Below are positions 28,436 to 41,611 of a stretch of DNA of 64,000 nt, one piece after another. The DNA comes from Eumeta japonica (Eukaryota; Arthropoda; Insecta; Lepidoptera; Psychidae). The DNA lies in the NCBI GenBank assembly GCA_005406025.1, contig BGZK01000082.1, positions 558,001-622,000 on the forward strand. The letters run 5' to 3'. The translations under genes were made by a program, and so were the position numbers. Each line of letters begins with the position of its first letter. The first letter of the stretch is position 1. The notes beneath the pieces were generated by a model that was not told where the DNA came from, made no database searches, and saw only the letters and a program-made list of their open reading frames with translations.

Positions 28436-30565
28436 GACGTACTTGAAATGTCACACGATTCTCGGGCGCGAGTTTGTGTTTATAGATATCATATTTTCCG
28501 CATCTCTTACGGACGGTTTATAGTATTTGCATTGAGCGAATGGAATACTGAAGTTGTTTCTCGGATTGCCGGGCTATAATTTCAGGAAAATGAAAATAAA
28601 AAAAGTGAAGTGAACTCATCGAGATAAATATTATTTGCTGAAGCAATTGCTAGTACAAAATGTGTACATATTTACACATTATATACATTTGTAATTGTCG
28701 CATCACATGAAACAACTTTAAATTATGTAAATGTATGCCATATAATATTAAAACAAGAACATAGCAAATTAAAACATTTAAAAAACCATTTAGAATACGT
28801 TCAATATGTTTCTTTTTTTTTTAAATAAAATGTTCATTCAAAAAAAAGAAATTAGAAACGCGAAATATTTTTTTTTAATATTTTTCCTTAAACTAATATA
28901 TAATTCACCTAAAATGGTTTAACACATGTGTCATTTTTTTTTGGAAATTTGAGCTATCTAACTACTAGAGTACAGTTATATGTATGATTAAAAGATAATG
29001 TGTAATTGTAAAAACTTTTACTTAAGTCCAATTACGTGTAATTTAGAACATCCCCTATTGACGTTTTTTGTTTCAGTGTTGTGATCTGGTCAAAACAAAA
29101 GTATTTGAAATTGCAATTTGCTTACCCACAGAAACTATTTTCCATGTTTTATATTATTCTATTATAATTATACTACACTGCACTTATAATCTAGTTACAC
29201 TAGAGTATAACGTGTGTGATAGCAATCCACAGTATTCATGTGATTAACAGTAAAAAAATGATATTTTTCATCATATTTAGAATAGTACCTTGTGGTGTCC
29301 TTTATTTGATCGCTTTTGATTGCAGCTGTTTTGACACGTTAACTGACGAACTTTATCATGATTTAATACAAGTGAAAACGCTTTAACTTATGGTATTACC
29401 TCAGTGTTTGTGTTTGTCTCCGTTATCAGTTTTTAACATTAAATTTTAGATTAGAATATAAACAACATATTAGCACAGAGCTATTTCGTCGATGTATCCA
29501 AATTACATAATTTCCTAAGAAGTGGTATAATTACCTCTCGGTGCAAGATGTTAAATTATCGTTGTTTTGTTTATATAATTAGTTTCTATACACATTGCTT
29601 TTAGAGTAGGAATATTAAACCTTCGATGTACACTTTTCAAAATTATTATTATTGCTATAAATGAACAGTTCAAATTTAGTAATCTACATTTTCGCTTAAT
29701 AATGGTAAAAATTCTAGAATTTTTAAGTAAGAACTACAAGAGTTCTGAAGAATTATTTATTTATTTATCATTTCAACAGACAATTTATGGAATACGATAA
29801 ATATTCGTATACAGCGACGTTCGTAGTATATTGACGTACGTCCTATTAATACAGTCATATTAGGCACCCATAGAGTTAAGCCATATACAACGACTACTAT
29901 ACTTTGAACAACACTGCATCCACAGAGCGAGAGCATTAAGTGTAGGTGTGATATATATAAATACAATCTGCTATGTATTTTATGGCACTAATATGAATGT
30001 TTTTTGCAATTCATTTCTTTATACGCAGATATAGTGTATATTTTTTGCAACTGCCTATATCATCCTCAATTGATGATTTCAGATGAACGAATAGCAAAAT
30101 GGCAATAGGTGGCTGAAAAATATAGATAGGTAATAAGAGGTAACAAGAGGTCGCTCGATGTAAATTATGAAATAATTTATTCTGTGTTCATGGAGAGTCG
30201 CTGACGTATACTGTGATATAATTATCTGTGTAGGAAGGTACGTCCATTCAAGCAAGTGGACTATGCGGAGAATTAGAAATTAGGTTACACACTGAAAAGT
30301 TAAATTAATTTGTTCCTTTTAATAGGTATTAACAAGCAAACGTTGAACAGAAACTTGTTTTTGAAAAGATTTTCATTTTTTATTCCCTCTACTTTTATTT
30401 TTATTTGAGTAGTAATTTTCAGAATGTATGGTTCTTTAGTAAGAAAATTAGTGATTATTATATCAAAGTTGATTGTTCCCACTTATTCAAAATAAATGTT
30501 AGTTTTCAATTGTTAATTTTTCATATTTCTATTTGACATATACACATAACAATAAATAAAAATAA
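28436..30565. other. Intergenic, nothing recognised
   Basis: AT-rich DNA with several homopolymer runs (for example near 28811 and 28931). No gene, repeat copy or RNA gene was recognised. Confidence 0.55.
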
Positions 30566-31280
30566 TAAAAACTAGTCAAGTACATGTCGGACCATGCTCA
30601 ACAGGGTTCTGGAGCCGTTACTACAAAGAAATGCATTACAAATGAAAAAAACTACATTGCTACACTCTTTTCCATGTTTCCCGCACATAATAATTATAAG
30701 GAATTTAGTCGCCTATAACTAGTAGAGAAACAAGTAGTACAGTAGAGTATGTCGACTATTACTATTGAGCTAAAGTAAACTAAAAAGTATCAGCAAAAGA
30801 ATGTATCTCTATGGCACTTACGTTCTTTTGTTGAGAAACATAGTTTTTCCGCAATAACTCAAAAGCGGTACATCCGATCATGTTAAAAATAATTTTTATT
30901 GAAAGTATTTATTAAGCGTTACCCTTGTAATATTTTTCATATTTTTTGGACATATGATTTAAAACATAAGGGAGGAGACACAATTTATGCTATTTTCCGA
31001 GCGACTATTTCCGAAAACATTCACTTAATCAAAATATTTGCTTAGAAACCTCAATGTTTTTAAAATAACTGTCAAAATATATGCCACACATTTAAGTTTG
31101 CCGAAAATTTTTTTTTTAATTTCTATTACGTGTATGGAGTGCCCCTTAGAAATAATTATTTTTGTTATTTAACTATGAAACTAAGTAGCGGCTTAAACAA
31201 GACGCCTATATTATTTTCATCAATATGCATCTTGTAGTTTTTGAGTATAATGCCTATGAAACATACTACTGGGCGAAACT
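30566..31280 (+). repeat. Dispersed repeat family 1, copy 3 (3'-truncated)
   Basis: Starts ACTAGTCAAGTACATGTCGG and follows the 497-1250 copy through TATGGAGTGCCCCTTAG. It loses similarity around 31280 (GGGCGAAACTAG), where mariner sequence takes over. Confidence 0.6.
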
Positions 31281-31289
31281 AGTTCAATA

Positions 31290-31783
31290 TTTCAGGAAGT
31301 CTAAGACGAATGGACTCCTTTCGAACTTCGACAAGTACGTTTCGATCCTTATCGAATGTACCGATCTTATTCTACTTTCTCCAAAATGGTATCGACTCTA
31401 TCCGTGCCAGGTCGACCCGAGCGAAGTTCATCTTTGACATCAAAATTACCGGACTGCAAATGCTTGAACCAGTTTTGTGTTATTCTTACCGACACTGCAT
31501 TAGATTCATAAACGTAACAATTTTTTTTTTGCGACTTGTGTCACATTTCTATTATTTTCTAATAAAACTTCAAAATGTATCGAATTTCTAAGTCAGATTT
31601 ACTTACTTTGGTAGTCAGAAAAACAATAGAATAATGTCAGGACAACGTTTTTTCTTTTTTTTTTAAGTGTTAATAATTTAATGGTATCAAAGCTAGCCAG
31701 ATACAGACAGCACAACCAAAGAGATTTTACTACAACCTTTTACTTTAGAATTTGAAAAAAACTTTTTCCTCGATCTAATATGT
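31290..31783 (-). pseudogene. mariner transposase 5' fragment (copy 2)
   Basis: On the minus strand this is the start of a mariner transposon. A terminal repeat reading TTAGATCGAGGAAAAAG ends at about 31783, followed by the leader and the N-terminal helix-turn-helix part of the transposase (QNWFKHLQSGNFDVKDELRS, then TDRVDTILEKVE). An in-frame TAA follows directly after KVE, and similarity ends at about 31300. The catalytic domain is absent. The 58180-60470 element shares both leader and coding sequence. Confidence 0.8.
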
Positions 31784-31952
31784 TAAAAGGAGATTGAATG
31801 CGGGAAATAAAGTAGATGGGACTTAGCTTGCTCTTATGAATAGTTAGATGTGTCACTAAAAGTGTGTTTGGTATTCCTTAATGGTCCCTATGCTTAAGTA
31901 CTATAGTAAAAGTTAGGTAAGGTAGAAGCAAAATGAAAGTAGAATCAACGCG

Positions 31953-32359
31953 GTGGAGATGCGATCTCTGCCTAGCGTGTGTGGAATGTATCTGAAAAAT
32001 AGATGTTGGAACAGTTATGTCAGAGAACTGTGTGGTTTGAAGGCAGATGTAGTGACTGGAGTAAATAAAGGTATGCTGGGTGGTTTAGCTCCCTTGAAAG
32101 GATGAAAGATAGTAGATTCACAAAACAAATCTACAGAGTGAAGTGTGATGAGAAAGTCGACAAGGATCGTCCTAGAAAACTATATGCGGACATAATTAAT
32201 ATTAAATGCGGGCATATTAAAAACGGGTCATGATTTATGCGTACCCGCAGCCGAAGAGCTTGCGTGAAAAGATTGATGAATGTCGGTGACGCGAGAGAGA
32301 CATGCAAAGATCGTACCATGTGGAAATCTATAGTTTCTGCTTACCCTTTTGGGAAATAG
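31953..32359 (+). pseudogene. Non-LTR retrotransposon reverse transcriptase, C-terminal end
   Basis: Reads VEMRSLPSVCGMYLKNRC, VRELCGLKADVVTGVNKGML, then after a one-base loss SLERMKDSRFTKQIYRVKC, KDRPRKLYADII, then a TGA, and finally RRACVKRLMNVGDARETCKD and RTMWKSIVSAYPFGK with a stop. This is the C-terminal tail of insect endonuclease-reverse transcriptases that I recall from silkworm. It is 5'-truncated with one frameshift and one in-frame stop, so it is dead. Confidence 0.75.
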
Positions 32360-32519
32360 GCGTGAGTTTATATTATTACTGTTTATGTACTGAGATAATG
32401 TAGTCTTGCTTGCTTGCTTAAGGCAATGTTTTAAATTTATTTGAATCTATTAATTTTAAACTTTTTAATGTAGTGTTTACAACGTCTCCTATTTGTTGGT
32501 GACGTATGTATAGAACAAC

Positions 32520-32870
32520 ATTATCTAGATCAATTTGAATGTTATGGCACTTCCGTACGTTCGGCTATCACGGACGAATGCCAGCGCGCATGCTCGTATG
32601 GATGGTTTATTCGTTTGTAATCGGTCTTAATCGGCAGTGATCGTGTGCTCTCCCGGTGTTATCGGTTTTTCGGTTGAAGATCAAAGGAGTTCGCCTGTAA
32701 TCGCCGACGCGCATCCAGACGATCGTTTATCGCTCAGTCAACAGTTGACTACAGCGGTGGATGCACGTCTCTTCGGCTCAGTGCCTAATTATTTTCTAAA
32801 GCTTTTAACCGTTGAAACGGAGTTTTTATCATCTCAAAAGCGGCATGGGATGACAAGGAAATATTAATGT
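32520..32870 (+). other. Moderately CpG-rich stretch, unassigned
   Basis: More CpG-rich than its surroundings (TCGCCGACGCGCATCCAGAC near 32700), with a 76-codon plus-strand open frame from 32637 that resembles nothing I know. It could be an untranslated exon, promoter or decayed repeat. Confidence 0.25.
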
Positions 32871-34090
32871 TTATAGGATTATTCAAAGATGCACCCGTCA
32901 TTTATAGTACCAAGCAGGAATAAAGACGAAAATATAGAACATTTATTCAAAACGTTCCGATAGGCAGGTTTTGAATGTTATAAAAAGTAATGATTATGTG
33001 ACGTAATAATTATATATTAATAAAGAAATATTCATCGAGATGGACTTAAACGATTCGATTTGCGTCTTACATCTCTGCATTTTGGTAAACAAACAAAGGT
33101 GATTGGGTGGAGACCTTTTAATTGCAAGCGACATTCATTACATGCTCGTTATGCTTGTTGAACTGCTGGATGTGCTGATACATTTTTTTAAAAATTGAAG
33201 GGATTTAAAATACGTATATAATAGAAAACCTTTTCTATTTACTCCATTACCTATCAGGGCATGCGTCTGACCATCATCAATTTCCAACTTTGCTTCACTT
33301 AACAATCATCAGCGGGTTCATGCAAGTTTTTGGTAATTAACATTACATTTCTTTCCTTGTATGCCAGCGATTTGGTCAATATATTTTCTTTAGGACACTC
33401 CTTGCTGGCCGTGTCTATCCTCATATTCACTGTACATTTCTATCGTAGGTCTACTTTCATTCTCTTTTTCGGGTGGTAAAACTCCCTCAACATGCCCTTT
33501 TCTGCTTTAACCGCTATAACTCGTCTCAAATTATACCATTCTCTCACACCAGAATGCTTATATCAAATCTTTCAAAGACAATTCACAGACACTACAGAAG
33601 TATCGTATCTCTATTGATTCCTTCTACTTACTAATACTTATAGGGACACATTATACATTATTCAACGATTAAAATAATACATACCTTACTACTTATAAAA
33701 ATATATGTATACAGTTTAGAATCATTACCAGTTTACATATACTTGAGAAGCACACAGATTGTCGCCAAGGGCTTGTAAAATATCTCGGATGCCGCTTTTC
33801 AGTGGCAGTGGAAGATAATCGTTTACGAGTAGAGCTTAAAACTTCGAAAATTCAGCTTCAGGCATATGCCTCATTTTTAAAAAAACGTTGCATATTCTAT
33901 ATACTGCAGTATATCGAATTTTTTTTGTGTATTTATCCCATCTGACTTACTTATTAATGTTAATCGTTATCAAGCTACTATTTTCTAAGTGTTTTTGTCA
34001 GAAACTGCTGCCGAGAAGAATTTTAATATGTACAGGCTAAATTAATGACCAATTTCTGGCAGCGATTCGAATAAGAAAGTTCCTTTAACC
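32871..34090. other. Intergenic
   Basis: 33220-33610 has a slightly different composition. On the minus strand it has broken reading frames reminiscent of retroelement remains (KVEKGML-like words between stops), but too decayed to assign. The rest is AT-rich. Confidence 0.35.
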
Positions 34091-34092
34091 AT

Positions 34093-34930
34093 TTTTAGGG
34101 TTGTGTACTTTCATGTGAATAAATGGAACCCTTATAGAATCACTTGTGTCTGTGTGTCTGTCTGCTACATCCAGTTTGCTCTTAATCAACTGGATCGATT
34201 ATGTTGACATTTGTACACATATATCTGTCTGTGACCAATCACGGATGCGTAACGGAAATTATTGAATTTTAAACATGAGGATCAGTTTTGGGGGTTGTGA
34301 TCAAAAGAAAGCGCTTAATATTAGGGGTTCGAATATATATATGTTTTACAGTAATTTGAAAATAAAGAGGAAAATAAATTTTTGATCGTAAAGCAATTTC
34401 AAATGCTTCGCATTATGATTTGTGCAAAATAGATTTTCATTTGTTCGAGAAAGTAGAGGAAAATTGATCATGACATCTCTGAAACTACGGCGCCTAAGAT
34501 TTCGAAAAAAAAGAGATAAATTTTTTATCAAAAATTTCAGGAAAACCTAAAAGAAATCTGGAGTTTGTTTCCCTTCGGCTCATTTTAATGTCCAGTACAA
34601 ACTGATACTTATTAAGTATGTACTCACAAACTTAGGGTGTATAAGTTTATAGTGGACTTGTAGTTGATGCAGTATTAATTCTAAATAAAAGTCACATAAT
34701 TAAATATAAGAATAGCTTCTATCATATGACCTTAGTGGACGTATTCAAGAATATATGATAAGATAGAATTCAACAATATACAATATATGCAGCTACCTAT
34801 TTCCTCTACAATTTGGTACCATATATACTGTTTTTAGTACCACGAACCAATTTGAGCCAGATTCAAAAAAATATTCAACGTACGGAACCCTCTCTACGCG
34901 AGTTAAGCCCTCGCTTGTCTGCTTTTTAGG
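34093..34930 (+). repeat. Dispersed repeat family 2
   Basis: Begins TTTTTAGGGTTGTGTACTTT...GGAACCCTTATAGAATCACT, followed by TGTCTGTGTGTCTGTCTG. It ends TACGGAACCCTCTCTACGCG...TTTTTAGGGT. Matching TTAGGG-type ends and the GGAACCCTTATAG / GTCTGTCTG signature are typical of a common lepidopteran repeat. A partial copy lies at 57858-58175. Confidence 0.5.
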
Positions 34931-35725
34931 GTCACGAGCCAAAATGTCAAAAATGGTACTTTTATATTTTAGTCATGTCCGACCGTCCGTCCTTAAGTCA
35001 AGGCCAATTTATTTAAAAACTACAGGACGTATATTGATTTTAGATTTCTCGTATAAGCCGCTATTTAATTTGGTAATTAAATAACAAAAAATAATATTTC
35101 TAGGGGGGCATTCTATACATATAACGAAAATGAAATTTTTCTTAGCGAACATCAACTTGTGTCACATATTTATACAATTCTTTTAAAAACACTAAGGTTT
35201 TTAAGCAATTTTTTTGACTAATTAAATGTTTTCGGGAATATTTGCTCCGAAAGGAGGAGAAATTGTTCCCCCCCCTTATTTCTTAAACCACATTTAAAAA
35301 ATATAAAAAAAATACAGAGATAATTTTGATGATCAGTTCTTTTCAAAACACTTTAAAGGCTTTTACGCATTTTTTCTGATTGTATGAATAATTTTTTCGG
35401 AAATAATCGCCCCGAAAGTTACAGAAATTGTGTCTCCCCCCGTCTATTTCCTTAACCATACGTTCAAAAAATATTAAAAACAACGAAGGTAACGCTTAAT
35501 AAATACTTTCAAAGAAAATTATTTTGAACATGTTCGGATATAGCGTTTTGGAGTTATTGCTGAAAAACTACGCTTCTCAACAAAATAACGTAAGTCCCAT
35601 GAAGATACGCTCTTTTGCCGATGAAAGTGCAACAACGTACTCTTTTCATCTGTAGTGCATTGCTTTGTAGTAATGGCTTTGGAACCCTAAAATGAGCATG
35701 GTCCAACATGCTCTTGGCCAGTTTC
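34926..35725 (-). repeat. Dispersed repeat family 1, inverted copy
   Basis: The reverse complement of the 497-1250 type. It starts with the tail end (AGGGTCACGAGCCAAAATGTC, GACCGTCCGTCC) and ends with GAGCATGGTCCAACATGCTC...TTGGCCAGTTT. It directly abuts repeat family 2. Confidence 0.6.
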
Positions 35726-36298
35726 TTATTATTTCACTATTTCCTACTTTTTTAATCTGTGTTTACTCTGTTTTTCTTTATTCTGTGTTTTACTGCGTCA
35801 ATCTGATCTGTTTATACATATAATTGAATTTTTTGGAAAATCTTAATTGGTATCTTTTAGTTTTAGCGTCATAGAGGACTATGGACTATGGCTAAAAATT
35901 AAAAAGAAAAACAGAGCCACTCTGGAAGTGCCGACAGAAGTGAAAACTTTGAACAATCACATGTTTATTTTTTGAATCGTCAGGAAATATTTTATTGTGC
36001 AGGGAATACTTTTAAATAAAGTGTTTTTTTTATTCGTTATTATAAACTACTACTACAAAAATTATATTACAATTTTCATTTAATTCGTAATTGTACATGA
36101 AAAGTAATGCATATTTTTTTACATACAAAAATTGCAATCTATTGCTTAAAATGTAAATTTACAAATAGAATACGAAAAGTTCCGACATGAATATACATCA
36201 ATGTTGTACGTACATACACAATGTCTGTTTATAATGTATATTGTTATATTATCAAAATATTTCAACCCAAAAACTAAAATCTCGTGTAAACGGGGTCA
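35726..36298. other. Left flank of the satellite
   Basis: AT-rich. 36203-36227 (TTGTACGTACATACACAATG) looks like a diverged piece of the satellite unit's TGTACGAACGTACACAATATG segment, about 100 bases outside the array. Confidence 0.45.
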
Positions 36299-36689
36299 AT
36301 ATATGTGTACATACTTATATACAGAGGTGTCGGTTACGGTAACGGTAACAGTGTCGCGAGTTCAATGGTTCTGTCCAATCTTGAAAAATGCCAACGTGAA
36401 TGTGTATCTATGTACGAACGTACACAATATGTGTACATACTATATACGGTGTCGGTTACGGTAACAGTGACAGTGTCGCGAGTTCAATGGTTCTGTCCAA
36501 TCTTGAAAATGCCAACGTGAATGTGTATCTATGTACGAACGTACACAATATGTAATACATACTTATATACGGTGTCGGTTACGGTAATGGTGACAGTGTC
36601 GCGAGTTCAATGGTTCTGTCCAATCTTGAAAAATGCCAACGTGAATGTGTATCTATGTAACGAACGTACACAATATGTGTATACTTATA

Positions 36690-38660
36690 TACGGTGTCGG
36701 TTACGGTAACAGTGACAGTGTCGCGAGTTCAATGGTTCTGTCCAATCTTGAAAAATGCCAACGTGAATGTGTATCTATGTACGAACGTACACAATATGTG
36801 TACATACTTATATACGGTGTCGGTTACGGTAATGGTGAAAGTGTCGCGAGTTCAATGGTTCTGTCCAATTTTGAAAATGCCAACGTGAATATGTATCTAT
36901 GTATGAACGTACACAATATGTGTACATACCTATATACGGTGTCGGTTATGGTAACAGTGACAGTGTCGCGAGTTCAATGGTTCTGTCCAATCTTGAAAAT
37001 GCCAACGTGAATGTGTATCTATGTACGAACGTACACAATATGTGTACATACTTATATACGGTGTCGGTTACGGTAATGGTGACAGTGTCGCGAGTTCAAT
37101 GGTTCTGTCCAATTTTGAAAAATGCCAACGTGAATGTGTATCTATGTACGAACGTACACAATATGTGTACATACTTATATACGGTGTCGGTTACGGTAAT
37201 GGTGACAGTGTCGCGAGTTCAATGGTTCTGTCCAATCTTGAAAATGCCAACGTACATGTATCTATGTACGAACGTACACAATATGTGTACATACTTATAT
37301 ACAGAGGTGTCGGTTACGGTAACAGTGACAGTGTCGCGAGTTCAATGGTTCTGTCCAATCTTGAAAAATGCCAACGTGAATGTGTATCTATGTACGAACG
37401 TACACAATATGTGTTACATACTTATATACGGTGTCGGTTACGGTAATGGTGACAGTGTCGCGAGTTCAATGGTTCTGTCCAATCTTGAAAAATGCCAACG
37501 TGAATGTGTATCTATGTACGAACGTACACAATATGTGTACATACTTATATACAGAGGTGTCGGTTACGGTAACAGTGACAGTGTCGCGAGTTCAATGGTT
37601 CTGTCCAATCTTGAAAAATGCCAACGTGAATGTGTATCTATGTACGAACGTACACAATATGTGTACATACTTATATACGGTGTCGGTTACGGTAACAGTG
37701 ACAGTGTCGCGAGTTCAATGGTTCTGTCCAATCTTGAAAAATGCCAACGTGAATGTGTATCTATGTACGAACGTACACAATATGTGTACATACTTATATA
37801 CGGTGTCGGTTACGGTAATGGTGAAAGTGTCGCGAGTTCAATGGTTCTGTCCAATCTTGAAAAATGCCAACGTGAATATGTATCTATGTATGAACGTACA
37901 CAATATGTGTACATACTTATATACGGTGTCGGTTACGGTAACAGTGACAGTGTCGCGAGTTCAATGGTTCTGTCCAATCTTGAAAAATGCCAACGTGAAT
38001 GTGTATCTATGTACGAACGTACACAATATGTGTACATACTTATATACGGTGTCGGTTACGGTAATGGTGACAGTGTCGCGAGTTCAATGGTTCTGTCCAA
38101 TTTTGAAAAATGCCAACGTGAATGTGTCTATGTACGAACGTACACAATATGTACATACTTATATACGGTGTCGGTTACGGTAATGGTGACAGTGTCGCGA
38201 GTTCAATGGTTCTGTCCAATCTTGAAAAATGCCAACGTGAATGTGTATCTATGTACGAACGTACACAATATGTGTACATACTTATATACAGAGGTGTCGG
38301 TTACGGTAACAGTGACAGTGTCGCGAGTTCAATGGTTCTGTCCAATCTTGAAAAATGCCAACGTGAATGTGTATCTATGTACGAACGTACACAATATGTG
38401 TACATACTTATATACGGTGTCGGTTACGGTAATGGTGACAGTGTCGCGAGTTCAATGGTTCTGTCAATCTTGAAAAATGCCAACGTGAATGTGTATCTAT
38501 GTACGAACGTACACAATATGTGTACATACTTATATACAGAGGTGTCGGTTACGGTAACAGTGACAGTGTCGCGAGTTCAATGGTTCTGTCCAATCTTGAA
38601 AAATGCCAACGTGAATGTGTATCTATGTACGAACGTACACAATATGTGTACATACTTATA
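36690..38660 (+). repeat. Higher-order repeat: 8-unit block in two tandem copies
   Basis: The class order S-E-S-G-G-R-G-R at about 36690-37676 is repeated exactly at about 37677-38660 (lengths about 987 and 984 bp). The next units begin S-E-S-G again. This shows duplication of a whole block, not only unit-by-unit slippage. Confidence 0.8.
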
Positions 38661-40612
38661 TACGGTGTCGGTTACGGTAACAGTGACAGTGTCGCGAGTT
38701 CAATGGTTCTGTCCAATCTTGAAAAATGCCAACGTGAATGTGTATCTATGTACGAACGTACACAATATGTGTACATACTTATATACGGTGTCGGTTACGG
38801 TAATGGTGAAAGTGTCGCGAGTTCAATGGTTCTGTCCAATTTTGAAAAATGCCAACGTGAATATGTATCTATGTACGAACGTACACAATATGTACATACT
38901 TATATACAGTGTCGGTTACGGTAACAGTGACAGTGTCGCGAGTTCAATGGTTCTGTCCAATCTTGAAAAATGCCAACGTGAATGTGTATCTATGTACGAA
39001 CGTACACAATATGTGTACATACTTATATACGGTGTCGGTTACGGTAATGGTGACAGTGTCGCGAGTTCAATGGTTCTCAATCTTGAAAAATGCCAACGTG
39101 AATGTATCTATGTACGAACGTACACACAATATGTACATACTTATATACGGTGTCGGTTACGGTAACAGTGACAGTGTCGCGAGTTCAATGGTTCTGTCCA
39201 ATCTTGAAAATGCCAACGTGAATGTGTATCTATGTACGAACGTACACAATATGTACATACTTATATACGGTGTCGGTTACGGTAATGGTGAAAGTGTCGC
39301 GAGTTCAATGGTTCTGTCCAATTTTGAAAAATGCCAACGTGAATATGTATCTATGTATGAACGTACACAATATGTGTACATACTTATATACGGTGTCGGT
39401 TATGGTAACAGTGACAGTGTCGCGAGTTCAATGGTTCTGTCCAATCTTGAAAAATGCCAACGTGAATGTGTATCTATGTACGAACGTACACAATATGTGT
39501 ACATACTTATATACGGTGTCGATTACGGTAATGGTGACAGTGTCGCGAGTTCAATGGTTCTGTCCAATTTTGAAAAATGCCAACGTGAATGTGTATCTAT
39601 GTACGAACGTACACAATATGTGTACATACTTATATACGGTGTCGGTTACGGTAATGGTGACAGTGTCGCGAGTTCAATGGTTCTGTCCAATCTTGAAAAA
39701 TGCCAACGTACATGTGTATCTATGTACGAACGTACACAATATGTGTACATACTTATATACAGAGGTGTCGGTTACGGTAACAGTGACAGTGTCGCGAGTT
39801 CAATGGTTCTGTCCAATCTTGAAAAATGCCAACGTGAATGTGTATCTATGTACGAACGTACACAATATGTGTACATACTTATATACGGTGTCGGTTATGG
39901 TAACAGTGACAGTGTCGCGAGTTCAATGGTTCTGTCCAATCTTGAAAAATGCCAACGTGAATGTGTATCTATGTACGAACGTACACAATATGTGTACATA
40001 CTTATATACGGTGTCGGTTACGGTAATGGTGACAGTGTCGCGAGTTCAATGGTTCTGTCCAATCTTGAAAAATGCCAACGTGAATGTGTATCTATGTACG
40101 AACGTACACAATACATACTTATATACGGTGTCGGTTACGGTAATGGTGACAGTGTCGCGAGTTCAATGGTTCTGTCCAATCTTGAAAATGCCAACGTGAA
40201 TGTGTATCTATGTACGAACGTACACAATATGTGTACATACTTATATACGGTGTCGGTTACGGTAACAGTGACAGTGTCGCGAGTTCAATGGTTCTGTGTC
40301 AATCTTGAAAAATGCCAACGTGAATGTGTATCTATGTACGAACGTACACAATATGTGTACATACTTATATACGGTGTCGGTTACGGTAATGGTGAAAGTG
40401 TCGCGAGTTCAATGGTTCTGTCCAATTTTGAAAAATGCCAACGTGAATATGTATCTATGTATGAACGTACACATATGTACATACTTATATACGGTGTCGG
40501 TTATGGTAACAGTGACAGTGTCGCGAGTTCAATGGTTCTGTCCAATCTTGAAAAATGCCAACGTGCGTATATCTATGTACGAACGTACACAATATGTGTA
40601 CATACTTATATA

Positions 40613-41611
40613 AAGAGGTGTCGGTTACGGTAACAGTGACAGTGTCGCGAGTTCAATGGTTCTGTCCAATCTTGAAAATGCCAACGTGCATGTGTATCTA
40701 TGTAATGAACGTACACAATATGTAATACATACTTATATACAGAGGTGTCGGTTACGGTAACAGTGACAGTGTCGCGAGTTCAATGGTTCTGTCCAATCTT
40801 GAAAAATGCCAACGTGAATATGTATCTATGTACGAACGTACACAATATGTGTACATACTTATATACGGTGTCGGTTACGGTAATGGTGACAGTGTCGCGA
40901 GTTCAATGGTTCTGTCCAATCTTGAAAATGCCAACGTGAATATGTATCTATGTATGAAGGTACACAATATGTGTATACTTATATACAGAGGTGTCGGTTA
41001 CGGTAACAGTGACAGTGTCGCGAGTTCAATGGTTCTGTCCAATCTTGAAAAATGCCAACGTGAATGTGTATCTATGTACGAACGTACACAATATGTGTAC
41101 ATACTTATATACAGAGGTGTCGGTTACGGTAACAGTGACAGTGTCGCGAGTTCAATGGTTCTGTCCAATCTTGAAAAATGCCAACGTGAATATGTATCTA
41201 TGTACGAACGTACACAATATGTGTACATACTTATATACGGTGTCGGTTACGGTAATGGTGACAGTGTCGCGAGTTCAATGGTTCTGTCCAATCTTGAAAA
41301 ATGCCAACGTGAATATGTATCTATGTATGAAGGTACACAATATGTGTACATACTTATATACAGAGGTGTCGGTTACGGTAACAGTGACAGTGTCGCGAGT
41401 TCAATGGTTCTGTCCAATCTTGAAAAATGCCAACGTGAATGTGTATCTATGTACGAACGTACACAATATGTGTACATACTTATATACAGAGGTGTCGGTT
41501 ACGGTAACAGTGACAGTGTCGCGAGTTCAATGGTTCTGTCCAATCTTGAAAAATGCCAACGTGAATATGTATCTATGTACGAACGTACACAATATGTGTA
41601 CATACTTATAT
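40613..41611 (+). repeat. Higher-order repeat: R-R-G triplet in three tandem copies
   Basis: Triplets start at about 40613, 40986 and 41361, spaced 373 and 375 bases. After that the array runs R-G-R and then becomes an unbroken series of R units to its right end. Confidence 0.75.

Noticed and set aside
33220..33610. A further LINE coding remnant on the minus strand
   Set aside because: Only scattered words resemble a retroelement tail; there are too many stops and no continuous motif to support a call.
36899..40633. Open frames of 524 and 574 codons in the satellite as repeat-protein genes
   Set aside because: The same two repeats alternate between frames whenever an A tract changes by one base. 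Many overlapping open frames exist, and there is no start context, splice signal or known domain. The multiple-of-three unit explains them.
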